Source: Adiantum capillus-veneris
Taxonomy: Eukaryota; Streptophyta; Polypodiopsida; Polypodiales; Pteridaceae
DNA length: 64,000 nucleotides
NCBI GenBank assembly: GCA_014529385.2
Contig: CM043971.1
Coordinates: 27,816,769-27,880,768 of the forward strand
Direction: 5' to 3'
Part shown: piece by piece, positions 1 through 12,491 of the stretch
Layout: each line of letters opens with the position of its first letter
Position numbering within the stretch: position 1 is the first letter of the stretch
Made by a program: the position numbers and the translations under genes
Notes under the pieces: generated by a model
Told to the model about the DNA's origin: nothing
The model's input: only the letters and a program-made list of their open reading frames with translations
Database searches by the model: none

Positions 1-178
1 TACGTACCATGGCATCACGGTATTCACTATGGCATAAGAGACGCTCAGAAAATCTTGGAAATACCAATCATCATGGTTTTACGTACCATGGCATCAGAGA
101 CGTTTTCTTCAAATCAAATAAAAATTGTAAAATAGTAATCACTATCATCGCTTTACCTACCATGACATTACAAACGCG
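1..178 (-). repeat. Degenerate tandem array of CCATGGTACGTAAA-type units, left side
   Basis: Three diverged units are visible, with CCATGG or CCATGA cores near 7, 87 and 163. Each reads, on the minus strand, roughly GCGTCTCTGATGCCATGGTACGTAAA, with an AT-rich spacer holding ATGATGAT. The same unit occurs in the opposite orientation at 12571-12757. The array runs off the left edge of the window, so its full length is unknown. Paired inverted arrays could be subterminal repeats of a DNA transposon; that is inference. Confidence 0.6.
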
Positions 179-1767
179 CTAGTTTTGCGCAAAACCTACA
201 AAAACCTCAAGATAATGACGAGTCAATAAATAAATGCTTTGTACAATCACGTGAAATATTTTATGAAAATCATGACGAGATTAGTAGCATGTATCAAGAA
301 CCAAAGCCATGATCAGCGGAGAAAATAAAAACACAACAAATAGTATCATCTTGAACCATGGATGAAGATAATAAAGACGCATCATGTAACTTCACACGTG
401 ACATCATGAAGCTCCATTTGGTGAACGTTGACGTTTCTACGTCAATGATGTACATGAAACCTGTGGACAACATTTCACGCTATACTAGGCTATGTGATTG
501 AAGATAAAAGAAACCTGTGCTAGGCAAAAGCTTGCTACACATAGCATGAGAAAATTGTCTCTATAGTGATCCTCGGCATTTGTACGTCAATATAGATTCC
601 CTTGACCCGTTGTTGAATATTGGGCCTGGTGGTCGTAGCCCTTTCGAGGCACTTGTTAAGCCGGGACTGGTAGATCTCAGTGAAGGTCGTAGCCATCGTG
701 AAGCATTGCAAAAGCTACGACTCAAAACGACACAACACAAACCACCTTGGCTCTGCTGGATTAACCATGTCTTATACATACATCAAGTTGTTCTTATACG
801 ATTAGGTTGTAACAAGGCGGCCTAGAAGAAAAACTGATAAACCTGCGCTACCTAATACCCACAATTAAAGTAGAACCTTCGTATGCGGCATCTAATCATG
901 CGCTTAAAAGCTGGGACAGCTCCATGGTGCACATAAGACAACAAAGAAATACGTATAAGTTTGTCAGCATGGGAGGTGGGTAAAACTACCTTCTTTTGCA
1001 TGAGAGCTGGACAGGAGACTTTGCTAGCATAGGAGAAATACAGGCCCACTTACGATCCCTTTAGCACAACGGACAACGGACAGTAGAGGTCTCGAATTCA
1101 TGTCCGGAAGATGCTCAAAAGATTTTGCTAACTACAACCGATTACTTAAAGCAGATTACTTAGGACATGCAGCAGTTTACTTAGGATGCGCTGTAGAGAT
1201 ACATGAGATGGCGCCCCTATTTTGAGCAACGCAATTAAAAAAGCAGCTGAGCATGACACGATAGCCGGTCAGTCAATTCAAGTAGCTGAGAAGGACAATG
1301 TTGCCTGATTTGGCACTACTTGCATTAATTTTAGGCGTTTATATCAATATCCAACCATCTAATTATAGCAAAAGCAGCCGCTTGCGTAGCCACTTATACA
1401 TAGAGATCTCTATCATGCTCTTCCTGAGGTAAAGAGCATAGAAAGCTCACCATCTGCACTACATTAGGCTCCGCTTATACATACATCAGGCTGCTATACA
1501 TACATATTCAAGTTGCGCTTATACATAAAGCTGCTCCTTGGTGGCCTACGCTAGAGCAACCGCCTTGAAATATCGTATCCACAATTAACCTTTGTGCATC
1601 ACCTACAACACGACCATAAACGAAACAAAAGACAAACTTTACTTGATAGATAATTTGACTTATCTTTGGCTGTGTATACTTTGTGAGATCGACTGCCGAT
1701 GAACTTCTAATTGTTTTATCATGAAGCTTCATCACTACCCACCGTGCCTTAACGCCTTGGATTGTAT
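179..1767. other. No confident gene; probable internal or leader sequence of a copia-type element
   Basis: This stretch lies on the internal side of the minus-strand LTR and primer-binding site at 1768-1934, so part of it is probably retroelement leader or internal DNA. The minus-strand frame that starts in the primer-binding site stays open only to about 1508. The peptides around 560-825 and 852-1049 match no family I recognise, and no RT, integrase or gag motif is visible. I did not find the second LTR. Confidence 0.4.
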
Positions 1768-1779
1768 GCTCTGATACCA
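1768..1779 (-). other. Copia-type primer-binding site
   Basis: The minus strand reads TGGTATCAGAGC directly after the TTCAACA end of the adjacent LTR. This is the usual plant copia primer-binding site, complementary to the 3' end of initiator tRNA-Met. It fixes the element orientation as minus. Confidence 0.75.
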
Positions 1780-1934
1780 TGTTGAATCCAAGGGAGACAG
1801 TGTAACTAGATGAGAGAAGAGAGAGAAGACACCATCATATGCAAGCCCCAAAGTGTGTCTACTGATCACACTAGATGTGTTTATATAGAGGGGACCAGGG
1901 TGCTATATATAGAGATACTATATATAGCTCAACA
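1780..1934 (-). repeat. Short (155 bp) copia/TRIM-like LTR
   Basis: On the minus strand it starts TGTTGAGCTATATATAG and ends GGATTCAACA, with TG...CA termini, and is followed at once by the primer-binding site. The length fits the TRIM (miniature LTR element) range. The inner segment CACTTTGGGGCTTGCATATG and a CT-rich tract recur in the LTR-like copy at 13273-13488. Its first ~34 bases recur in the 39 bp insertion at 60140-60178. The partner LTR was not found, so this may be a solo or truncated copy. Confidence 0.65.
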
Positions 1935-2379
1935 TGATTTCACCATGCATGGAAAATGAGATTATACAAGGAAAATGAACAGTAACAAATACGATCGTTT
2001 TATTCAAAGCTGACTTCAGAGGTGAATTGATGGTCGTATGGCATCGAGCATGGATTCCATCAATCGGATGCTTGATCAAAAATTATGCGTAGTGAGGATC
2101 TTTTGAATACTAGAACATCTGTTGAGCATAGGCAACAACCTACTATTGGTGTTCCATCTCCATTCGTGCATACTCCGTGGGTTGAAGTGGCCCGTACTCT
2201 CCTCTGAGTCGATAGAAGGTGGCCATTGTCCATCTGAATCTTTCATGTTTTCACCCAAATTGGAGCGATCAAGTGCAACAGTTTTCTCCTATCATGATTC
2301 ACCAATCAATTCCATGTGTGTTGCGATGACATGGACTGAAGTCTTTGTTGAAGTAACAATCGACTGAGGTATGATACCA

Positions 2380-2930
2380 CTATAACGAACTTGGGCGCCC
2401 CAAGTCGAGAATCTGCCACAATCACATGAGAGAAACTAAAAATCACTTAACTTCAAGATGACACAGCCCGTAGTTCCATGCCTAGAGAGATTGGCCCCCA
2501 AAGTTTGGCGCCCCCTTTCAATATTTGTTTTTATATTAATCCTTGGCAAAGTACAGTGTCCGAGGGTCCTCTCTCTGCTCAATGATCCCAAGCCAATCCA
2601 AGGGAGAATGAGGCCCTCGAACTTCTTATAAAGGCCTCTGGCCCAAAAACAATACCTAAAAAGCCTCTAGTTCTAAAAGCAATTGATCTCATAAAACTGT
2701 CAGCTCTGCTTGCCACAAATCGCATAAAAATTTTGGGGTCCATATAGCGCTGCCACGTCAATAGAGTGCCACAAATTGTGGGGGTCCGTACAATGCTACC
2801 ACGTCAACAGGGCATGCTTCGTTTTAAAATTCTAGTGTCCCTTGGGGGCAATCGAACGGGACCCCATTAGTTGGACATACAATAAAGGCATGAACTACTA
2901 GTATGCGGATCATTTCCCAACTCTAAAACA
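2380..2930 (-). repeat. Possible decayed LTR, minus orientation
   Basis: Read on the minus strand the segment starts TGTTTTAGAGTTGGG just after a purine-rich GAGGGTGGAG, which could be a polypurine tract. Its other end is followed by TGGTATCATACC, resembling a copia primer-binding site. The terminal CA is missing. Inside are two diverged ~50-60 bp tandem copies of a GACGTGG...GGACCCC...TTTGTGGCA unit around 2700-2815. The boundaries are uncertain. Confidence 0.35.
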
Positions 2931-5140
2931 CTCCACCCTCGAAGAAAGAGTTGGAAACATACACCTGCGGTCACATACCACATGCCAAAATCTCCAAGAT
3001 GACAGGGGAACTCCAAAGACTGGGGCAACTAAAGCTACTGAGAAATCAACTATTCAATGACAAAGAATAAAATAATTGCACCAACCACTATATACAATAA
3101 TAAACTACAAATTTTATCTAAAGGAACTTCATCGGAACTGAGAACAAAAGTGCTAATGATCTTCATCTGTCTACCACACTTCCAAAGTGAATTAGGAACA
3201 AACATCACAGAAAGGAACACACATCAATATTGAGATTGCAGCTAATACACCAAGGTTAAGAGACCCTGCATCCAAGCTCTGCAAGAGAAGAACAAGGTGC
3301 TACAAAAAGCCACTAGCTAGACTATCAATCATGTCCACTTGTACTAAAAGGAAGTAGTCTATAGAAACCAACTCCCAAAATGGTTCCACATGCCCCTCAA
3401 AACAAGGAACACCCAAACCATGGATAACTACCATAACTCTCCAACGATCTCTACCTATGTAACTAGATCACCCGAGGTAGGTGAATCCAAAAGAAAATAT
3501 ACTTGTGTAATCTGGAACCGGATCTGGGAGAATCGAGAAGAGTCTCTCCCAAGCTGCAAAGAATGTCAAGGCTAGTTGTAATTGTTTTCTAGTCCAAGAA
3601 GGACCACTATCCACATATACAATACAACATGTTAATCTAAGGGTAAGGGAAGTGGATGTGTCATGATTGTACACCCTCCAGGGATCAATCTAGAACACGG
3701 GCATAGGAACTATTGCTTGAATGCACTAGGAAGAGTAGCTGCCACACCACAAACCCAAAAGACAAATCAACCACCAAAATGACAAAAGAAGAACATCCTA
3801 ATTGCACTGTCGTCTGAAGTACACCATCCAAAGCCACAGAAAGCAAGGCAGATACTTTGTACTTCTCTTTGATATGAATACAAAGACATGGTTCAATCTA
3901 TTTGATTGATTTTGTACCTAATTTAAAGGTTGACTTCGACTGTAGACACTAGTAAGAGCTTGACAATAATTTTAGTAAAGTTTTGAGTCTCTTCAACACT
4001 TGTTTGTACTGAAAATTTATAAAAATATAAATTGTTCCTTAAGTCAAATATTAGGTTTTAATTTGACCAAGTCATTGTTGCAAGCATACCTTGATCTCAT
4101 TTAGTGCCACATCCTTAGTACCATTATTATAAAGATCAACGTTATCTACATTCTTCTCAATGCAAACTATAATTTTTTTTCATTGCGCAAGATTACAATT
4201 TCATAGTTAGAGATCTCAGGTTTAGACAAGTAACTCTTCTATTCAAAATCCACCACTTCCATGTTAGTGGTTTTGTATCCATCTATCACATAAAGTGTTG
4301 ATGAATTTATAAAAATAATATACAATCTTCAGATTGCTCCAAAGACCCATTTTCCAATACTCAAGATCTAGAGATATGTAGTGCAATGCAAGGGAGAGTG
4401 CACTTGCCCACTTATGATGATGAAAGCGAGTCAATAATATTTTGTGCTACTTACACAAGAAGGGTATGTACCAAAGGTTTTACCATTCTAAGCTTCTTCG
4501 CAAAATCCACCATGTTATCCAGACTTTTGCCAACATTAGCAACACCATCAGAGGAAGATTGAGGTCTATAGGTCCCCATTAAGATGCCATGACTGATCAA
4601 AGTGATTATAAAAGAATTGCCCAAATGCGTGATTCCATGCATACAATGATGTTGGGCTTGTAAGAGTAGAAGATTTTCTTAAAGGCATCTTTCACACTCT
4701 TTATCCCTACAGATGACACGAATAGTTCTCCAAAAATTCAAGCCTCCATAACCTCTAAATACAAGCTCAAAATCTATTGGAGAACTGGATCTGACAAACA
4801 CTCATCAAGAGCTTTCCATTCCTAATCTTTTAAATTCATTTTGACAAACAATCAAAATTTGACTTTCAAAATCTCGATTGAAGCAAAAAATTGCACCTAA
4901 AGTCAAAGAGTAAGAGAGGTTAACAAAATGTGTCTACTTCCCAATCATAGAACTTGCATCAAAATATCTCAAGCACAACTTTTTCTCACACCAACTCCAA
5001 TGTATCAAAGTGTGTTCAAAACTTCAGCTTTGGAGGAGATTTAAGTATGCATAACAGACGATCGTGATGAGAGAGAGAAACACACTTTGATGCTTTATTA
5101 TACATTCTACCACTTCTATGTAAGTATTTATAATGCTTGC
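2931..5140. other. No recognisable gene
   Basis: AT-rich sequence with only short frames on either strand (for example minus 3468-3674 and 4451-4642). None shows a domain I can name. It lies upstream of the possible LTR at 2380-2930, so it may be decayed copia internal sequence, but I see no catalytic motif that would support this. Confidence 0.4.
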
Positions 5141-7600
5141 AAACCATGTGGTGTTGTCACTACTATAACAATCTTCAAGATGTGGGTATTATAGGCTCAT
5201 ACATTAACGTCGTCTATGCAATTGCATAATACTTGAGGATAATGCGCAATTTCCCATTACGCTCACATTATGCATACACATCAACTGACGCATACGCTTG
5301 TGCACAATAAGTGCATATATGTTCATTAGGTATTACATACATTATTAATGCATAAGTATAGGATGTATAAGCATTTATGCAGGAGTGAAAATGAATCTGT
5401 ATATTGAAATTGAAGTAGGACAAGACTCCAATACATCAAACAATACATATCAATACAAACAGTTTCAGGGCAATAAGTTGTAGAATCCAAGGCTAGCGAG
5501 TCTAGATCAAATATCTATGAATCTCATAGCGGAGATGCTGGCCCATCTACATCTTGCACATCAAAAAGTAAACAATATTCAAGTTATTCGATATGTATTC
5601 CAAACAACGCTAGCTAACTATAATATTAATTACGCCAACATCCTACACATTCTTGGCTGGCATCTTCTACCGTTTTTGGAGGACATCCCTGGCATTGCAA
5701 ACCATGTGGTGTCGTCATCGGTATACCAATTAACTCTCATCTGATGTTGCATCCCGTTTTTGCAGGACATCCCTCCGAAAGCTTATGTATGGGTATTCAT
5801 GCATTTTTTGCATGTCCTCTTTAACATCTGGATTTTCTATAATATCCCCCAATGCATTATGTCTAGATGTGGTAGTGTAATTATGAGTGCGCACTCGGAC
5901 GATGGCAAGTGAGATGGGGGGTTTGATAGAAGAGGTGATACAACTAAGATGGCCGTGTGCAAGCTCTGAGGCAATTTACCTACGTGCATAGCTTGCTCTG
6001 AAACCAGCAAGTTGCTACAGGAAAGTTGGAGAAACTACCCACTAGTAAGCAAGAAGAAAGAGCTCTAATACTAAAAACAAGGGGTTTTTTTTTCAAGGGC
6101 TCATGGTAGCAATAAGGATTCAAAGAGAAGAAGAACCATTGGCTAACCAAGTACATCAAAAGAGCATATACCTTTCTTACTTTCAAAACATTTATGGCTA
6201 AGCTAAGCAAGCCATTACATCTACAATGAGGGAGTAGAATAAGATACAAAGAAACTTTGGTAGAACATAATTGAAACATGGAGTCTTATTTTTGTTCGAG
6301 TGAAGCACGTACCACATGTACAAGCTCACAAATATTATCCACATCCCTTTTAACTTTAGTTCACTAAAAGCAAAGGACGTGCAACAGGCATAGACATTAA
6401 CATGTTTTACACCTCATGAAGGCTTCACAATCACTTTTTCCACTAAGCCCCTCCACTTTGGAGTAGACACATACCGCTTAGATCCAAAAAAATTATTGTG
6501 AAGAGTAAGGAGGAGGTGTGAAAGACAGGCGGCCACACTTGGGCATACATTTCGGCCAAGGCAATGCGAAGCACGATAATATTATTGAGAATTTTAATTC
6601 CCGTATTACTTTTGTATACATACCGACCAAGGCATCGCCTGCAATCATTGCATTCCAAAAGACGACAGTTCCGACTAAGACCTCAACAAGTGTGTTGCCA
6701 CAACCCCGGAAAAAGTCAGCTTACCTCGGGATGAGGCCTGAGTGGCCATGGTTGTTGCCCAAAAGACGTGTGATTACTTCACAACTTATATGGCCAAATC
6801 ATAGGGCTTAAATGCCCAACGCATGCATGTCCCATGAAAGTAATATATTAAACAAGGGCTCTCACTCTCTAATCTCTAGAGTCAAGAACGGAATATAATA
6901 ACTCCCAGTCTCACTTATTCTAGTTTACATAAGATAATAACTCCCTAACTCCTAATGCTATTGCCTATAGGCTAAATCTGAGGCCAATGCCTAAACACTA
7001 ACACTAAAGGATATTGCCTATACGCTAACATCCGAGGACAACACCTAAAAACAAGCAATTCTTGCCATTAGGTTAGCATGCACTAAAGCGGAGCGAGGGC
7101 AATACATCATCCATCTTCTTTTTTAAGCAATAAAGAATTTTGATATATGCATATACAAAGTATATAACCTATACACATACATAATTGAAATTAATACATC
7201 ATTGAAATTCTATGCATAAGCGCTACATAATTGAAATTAAAAATACATACACATCATTGAAATTCTATGCATAAGAGTTAAATATCAACACTAAGCAAAA
7301 ATTTATCCATAAACGTCTATGCATAAGCGCTTAAACCATACACTCACATCTATGCACAAGCGAATATGCACAATGCCTACATATACTATATGCATGGACG
7401 TATACGTACAAGCACAAAGACATCGACATCAATGAATAAACACACAAGCATACATGTTTATGATAAGCGCCTATGCATAGACGCTTTAGCATAACAACTA
7501 CGTCTATGCATAAGCAACTTGGCACAGACTAGTATGCAATGAGCAAGGGAAAAACACCATCCTCTGCACAGACTAGTATGCAGCAATTATCCATACATAA
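5141..7600. repeat. Repeat-rich non-coding stretch with TCTATGCATAAGCG-type motifs
   Basis: The phrase CTATGCATAAGCG and close variants recur between 7200 and 7515 in direct and inverted form. A block with TACATAATTGAAATTAA and CATTGAAATTCTATGCATAAG is repeated in tandem at about 7180-7280. GCACAGACTAGTATGCA occurs twice, near 7523 and 7566. TGCAAACCATGTGGTG occurs near 5145 and 5697. Such dispersed and inverted short motifs resemble subterminal regions of DNA transposons, but no terminal inverted repeat pair was found. Confidence 0.45.
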
Positions 7601-9445
7601 TTACAATAAAGGTGAGTATACATAATTGAAATCCCTCTTCTTACCAATGAGACACAACCAATCACATCAAGCATTCCTTTCATAAGGGATAAAAGAGGTG
7701 GGGCTACCAGTGCAACCACTTCAAAGCTTTTTGCGAACTCAATAATGCAAAAATCCATAGGATCCATCCCTAATGCATGGAAGTGCATTTTTAAACAAGG
7801 GCTCTCTCTCATCTCTAGATTCATGGCATGCAAAGACAAAAAAAATTCATGATTTACAAAAAACCCACAAAATGTAAGCATAGAAGCTGAATTTAAATAG
7901 AACGAGATGTGTCTGCAGAGGCAAGCTAAAAGAGCACTTATTTTTGGATTCGCTCTGCAAAGCTTATACAATACAACGCAGGAGGTAATAGTGTGTCGAT
8001 GCCGGTTATATAGCACTCTGGTACGCACCAACCTTAAAAACTTGCAAGTACATCACAAACACCACAAAAAATTAGGAAAGACATTATGCGTGCATGTAAG
8101 TATGTGTACCTACATATAAGTAGGTATGCATCAGTATATACATGCATGTATGTATGAGCAAAGACATTGTGCATGTATGTATGTGTTATACTTGCATGTA
8201 TGCATATGTATATATGCATGCATTAGTGCTATTTACACTTGCCTGTATGTGTATGTATTTGAGGATGCATGCATGTGCATGTATGTGTATGCCTCTACTG
8301 CATATGCATGTGTATGTCTGCATGTGCAAAAGACCAAAATGCATACTGCAGATACTAGGCCTCTCTGCACATTTTATTGCGTCCTGGAAATGCAAGTAAG
8401 CTAAAAAAACCAACACGATATCAGCTAATCAAAGCTTGGAAGAACTCACGATATGAAATCTGCATGTTCGCAAACATGGCTCAATAGGGTTGAAACGCAG
8501 GAAACCGTAATGGCTCAATAGGAATCCGTCATCTGTTTGACTGTTCCAACGCACTTCCTGCAGTGGGTGACCTTAACGGAGCTGTAAAGGGTGGAAAGAA
8601 GTACCAATACTGCAAGCAATCCCAATAAATACAAAACTGGCAGCATACTGAAGGGACCTAAAATAGTGTTGATAGCGAAGCATGAAGCCATAACACCAGA
8701 TTTTGATGATGGTCATGCCTAGAGCCTTCCCAAATTCATCATCATCAACCATCATCAACAACTTAAAGCAGACTGCGGCTCTACAGAATGGAATTTGAAT
8801 ACACTGTGATCACCTTAAACAAATTACTCCATGATTTTTGTTAGCACTCCCCTCCCCAGGGCTTCTCTGAGACGAACCTACATCCTTCAAACTATGAGGG
8901 CAGGGCTCTCAATAACAAAGGGGGGCCACATTCTCAGTCATAGCAGTCACTATGACAAGATTTGTTGCTCTCTGCTAGAAATTTAAGGTTACGCACCAAC
9001 CTTGAAAACTTGCTATGACTGAATCGTATTACAGCCAGAAATACATTCTGTTGGCAGATTTGAATCTGGCAGCTGGCTAGGACTGGTGAAATACCTCTTT
9101 CCACTAGAAATTTACCAAATGATACCAGCATTTTTAAAATCAACATCAAATATACTCAGCAGAAATCAACAAGTGATCTATCAAACATTGTAACGAGAAC
9201 ATCAAGGCAATTATATTCATTAGTGAAGGTCCCGTCAACTGAAAAGTGAAGGTTCATTTAAAATAGAAATAGACATGTTCAAACGCGTCATCATAACATT
9301 CAATTAGCCGTCAATCAAAGGGGAGTGGCACAATTACTACACCATAGCAAAAAATATGGCAAACCAGGTAATGCTTGTCCATTTAAGTCCCAAACTCACA
9401 TGAGTTTTCAAAACTCCCAAGTCTGAAAAGTATCTAAGCTCATCA
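7601..9445. other. Non-coding; contains degenerate ATGT/CATG tetranucleotide repeats
   Basis: From about 8090 to 8335 the sequence is a degenerate run of CATG, TATG and TGTATG units that keeps all frames open and yields meaningless His/Tyr/Met/Cys-rich peptides. CGCACCAACCTT[A/G]AAAACTTGC occurs twice, near 8023 and 8992. Nothing else resembles a gene. The part next to 9446 should include the 3' untranslated region of the peptidase gene. Confidence 0.5.
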
Positions 9446-11039
9446 TTATTCCAATGACTGATTCTGTTGCTCTTTTATGAGCAACGAATTCAGTTTTTTC
9501 TGGATAACATTAACATTTAAAAAGGTTCCAAAAGAGCTTTTGTGAGCCATGTTGCTCGCAGCATGACGGGACAGTTTTAATGCATCTGCAGCCTGAAAGG
9601 CAATTCCAGCATGGTCCACTTTCTTTCCATATCTACATTGAATTGAAACAGTAGAATATTCCAGTTAATAAGTTAATTTATTTAACACTAAAATGGTTCA
9701 GAATAATGTATGAAACATGTCACCTGAAATAGGTTTTGGGAGCCTTAATTTTGTAGTCTTCGGGACATGCAAAAACAGCATCACTCATGGTATGATATTC
9801 ATTATCCTCATGGAATTCGTTATGGAGATGCATGCCAATTAACTTCCCATTTATGGTAAGCACAGCCCCTCCTAACAACACAATCCCAATTCAGCCAAGA
9901 ACTTGATAACTTTTAAGACTCTTGGAACAATCAAAACTCATTTCTATGGGTCATTCAATTTATACCAATGCATTCAACAACTTAAATATTCTAAATGACC
10001 AATCGCATGGCAGCTAGGTGGACCAAAGTCCCATACCGGATGACCCTCTGCAGGATTTATAAGCTCCAGTAATAAAATCAGAACTGTGACGAGAGAGGCG
10101 TCGACTGACTGCTCCGGGAGTTATTAAAATATCCTCATCCATCAACATTGAGCTTTCCAAATCGAGGGCCAGATAAGCAGCAACATAGAAATTACCACCT
10201 ATTCAAAACAAAAAAACCAGTAAGACTGCATCCAAACAAACGTCACTTTTACACAATTTTCAACATTCTATACCTTTGTAGATATCAATTTCTCTCCCAA
10301 GCTCAATATAGTTTGCTTCAGACCTATTAGGCACGTTGTAAAACGACAAATCGTAATAAGGGTAGGACACCATATGCTACATTGGCAATCCATCGATTGC
10401 AAGAGTTTCGCCATTGAGCACATATTGGCCATGAGCAACGGAATGAAATGCTGTGATCCCGATTGTCTTGTGCAGAAAGACAAAAGTACCAACAAACTCG
10501 TTTGTACTTTGGTCAAAGAATTTCTTGATTGCACCTGCACATTTCTCTATAATAATGGGACAGAACTTAGAATCACTGAATAACTTCGGAACACTGCACA
10601 ATGGGATGCCATTTTCACCATTTAAATCCTCAAGTTTGGCTCGTTTACTAAGAGGCACCACATCGTATGGAACTACTGCGTCCCTGGGAGTTTGATAAAG
10701 AAGATTGAAGTGTTTCAACAGTTAAACAAAACAACGTTAAGCAATTACAAAATACATTAGAATAGACTATGACAATAGCAAACCTGGGAATTCCATGCAC
10801 GTTAACTGCTTCTTCGACAGCGGTTCGTAGGAAACCTGAAAGGATAATCTTCTCCTTCACAGAATTGAAAATAGCATCCCTGCAAAGGTTGGAAACAAAA
10901 GCCTAAATTAGACATTCGAAACCAAAAAAAAAAACCTGCTAACAGATGGATTTGGAAACAAAAGCCTAAATAAGACATTCGAAACAAAATAAAAAACCTG
11001 CTAACATGCTGAAACGGAAGTTAAAGATAGATTCTTACA
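9446..11039 (-). pseudogene. Trypsin-like serine peptidase gene, five exons, one in-frame stop
   Basis: The spliced reading is about 334 codons on the minus strand. Coding exons are 10784-10879, 10274-10683, 10037-10198, 9724-9871 and 9446-9632, all with GT/AG borders and consistent phase. The initiating ATG appears to be split: AT at the end of an upstream exon (donor at 11039) and G at 10879. The chymotrypsin-fold triad is visible: His in GITAFHSV (residue ~113), Asp in YPYYDLSFY (~144) and Ser in CRGSSGGAV (~223), followed by NGKLIGMHLH. One TAG at 10377-10379 (codon ~135) falls between His and Asp, and homology continues straight after it. So this is either a very young pseudogene or a sequence error. 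The family resembles plant trypsin-like (Deg-type) peptidases; no signal peptide or PDZ domain is seen. The C-terminus is lysine- and glutamine-rich and ends at TAA 9446-9448. Confidence 0.72.
10880..11038 (-). other. Intron of the peptidase gene with an internal ~70 bp tandem duplication
   Basis: The segment GGAAACAAAAGCCTAAAT[T/A]AGACATTCGAAAC...AAAACCTGCTAACA is present twice in tandem, around 10890-10945 and 10950-11005. It lies wholly between the donor near 11038 and the acceptor at 10880, so it does not affect coding. Confidence 0.55.
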
Positions 11040-11256
11040 TGCAGAGCGAGGTCAGGCACGAAGCACCGTGCAGAGAGAGGTCGGGAAAGAGACAGAATGA
11101 AGTATGTAAGCGCCCCCGTCCCTCCTGGATGAGCTCTAGGGAGTTTTCACGCCATGTACTCAAGACTAAGAACGTAGGCAGACGAGAAGAGAGAGAGAGA
11201 AGGCATGAGCGTCTACTATTTGTTTCTCTCACCCGAACCGGCCCATGATGAATCAA
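11040..11256 (-). other. Candidate 5' exon or leader of the peptidase gene
   Basis: The sequence ends in CTCTGCAT followed by a good donor, GTAAGA. Splicing it to the acceptor before 10879 creates ATGGATGCT, the likely start codon. The same frame stays open upstream to about 11256, but the peptide is low-complexity and I treat it as untranslated leader. The exact transcription start is not visible. Confidence 0.4.
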
Positions 11257-12491
11257 GACTGGTTACGCCATATCAGGCATGCATAGGCACCTGAATCAAA
11301 GAAAAGCTGCACCATGTCTCCTTTTTATTTAGAGTGCTTGCCTTTATCTATTTTTATTGGCAAAGACAGCAAGCTCATTGCACCTATATTTTATGTGTTA
11401 TCGCTTGTTTCGCTATTATTAGTTTGCATTATTCAGAGTTTGCTATATTATTATTAGTTTGCAATGCTTCGCTACAGCGACGTAGCAATAGTTTAGTGAT
11501 GTAACAATAGTTTAGTGACGTTGCACCTGTATAAGGAGGTAGCATATCCCATCTTGAAGATTTTCAACAACTCCAACGCCCACCCTGCACGTAACCCCGT
11601 CTCCAAAGGTTTCGTTTGTTCCGCCACCTGTGATTTGTTGATCTAGTGCAGGCTGAAACACATTGTTGAGGAGTGCTCGGCATGCATCAATATGCAGATG
11701 CACAACAGAGATGCGCATCCAAGCGTTTTTGATTGATCTGATCATGCCTCCTTGTCTTCATCATCTTTGCTTTTTTCACCATGAACTTGAAAGAGTAACT
11801 CATCTCGAAACTTAACTTGCATTTTCATTTTGCTAGTTTGCATGCGGTGGAATCATAGCTTGTCATCTCGATGAATTTTTCTTTGTGATTTGTGCTACTA
11901 TGGTAAAAAGCACCAGCTTCAAAAGGTAATGTTGCAAGCTGCGGTAGTTCTCTTTCTCATCATTGACATATCTTGATAAGCTTGCAATGGGCAGTGTTCA
12001 TAAGGTCTTTTGGACTCTTGCATCCAAGGCACACAAGAAGTTTTCTCGCCTCCGTGATTATACACCCATACATATTTACAAGGCAATTATAAATAGAGAC
12101 TGTTTCAAAGACATTGTCAAGGATGTTACCGTTGCTAGCAAGAATCTCCACTTTTATGTTCGCTTCACAGTGGTTTGCCTACTCCTTAATCGTAGAGAAA
12201 TGGCGGCACAGCTAACTCGGTAGCTCCGAGTGCTAATTGATGAATATCGGTGTAATTTTTAGGTTGGAATGCTATTTGATGTCATTGTAAGAGAGAGGAA
12301 AGACTGACAAATGTCCAGTTTATCCCTCTATCTAATGTTTTGTTTTTAACTGATGGTTGTTAATGATTATTTCAGCTAGGAGTTTGTTATTATTCTAGTT
12401 GAGAGTTCAGTTGATCCTTGTTGGTCGTTCTAGTTGAAAGTACATATGTTTTTCACATAAGTAATTGTACAAGATTATTTTGTCGATGCAG
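11257..12491. other. No confident gene; one suggestive plus-strand frame
   Basis: The plus frame 11987-12223 (from MGSVHKVFWTLASKAHKKFS) looks more protein-like than its surroundings, with a mixed, non-repetitive composition. It could be an upstream exon of the gene whose exons follow at 12492 and 13005, but I could not make a clean in-phase splice. Around 11460-11525 there are short direct repeats of GTTTAGTGA[C/T]GT. No domain is recognised. Confidence 0.3.

Noticed and set aside
5157-5200. CACTACTATAAC as a possible CACTA terminus
   Set aside because: No inverted partner within the next several kilobases and no TNP2-like gene nearby.
8126-8416. Cys/Met/Tyr-rich frames on both strands
   Set aside because: Degenerate ATGT/CATG repeats.
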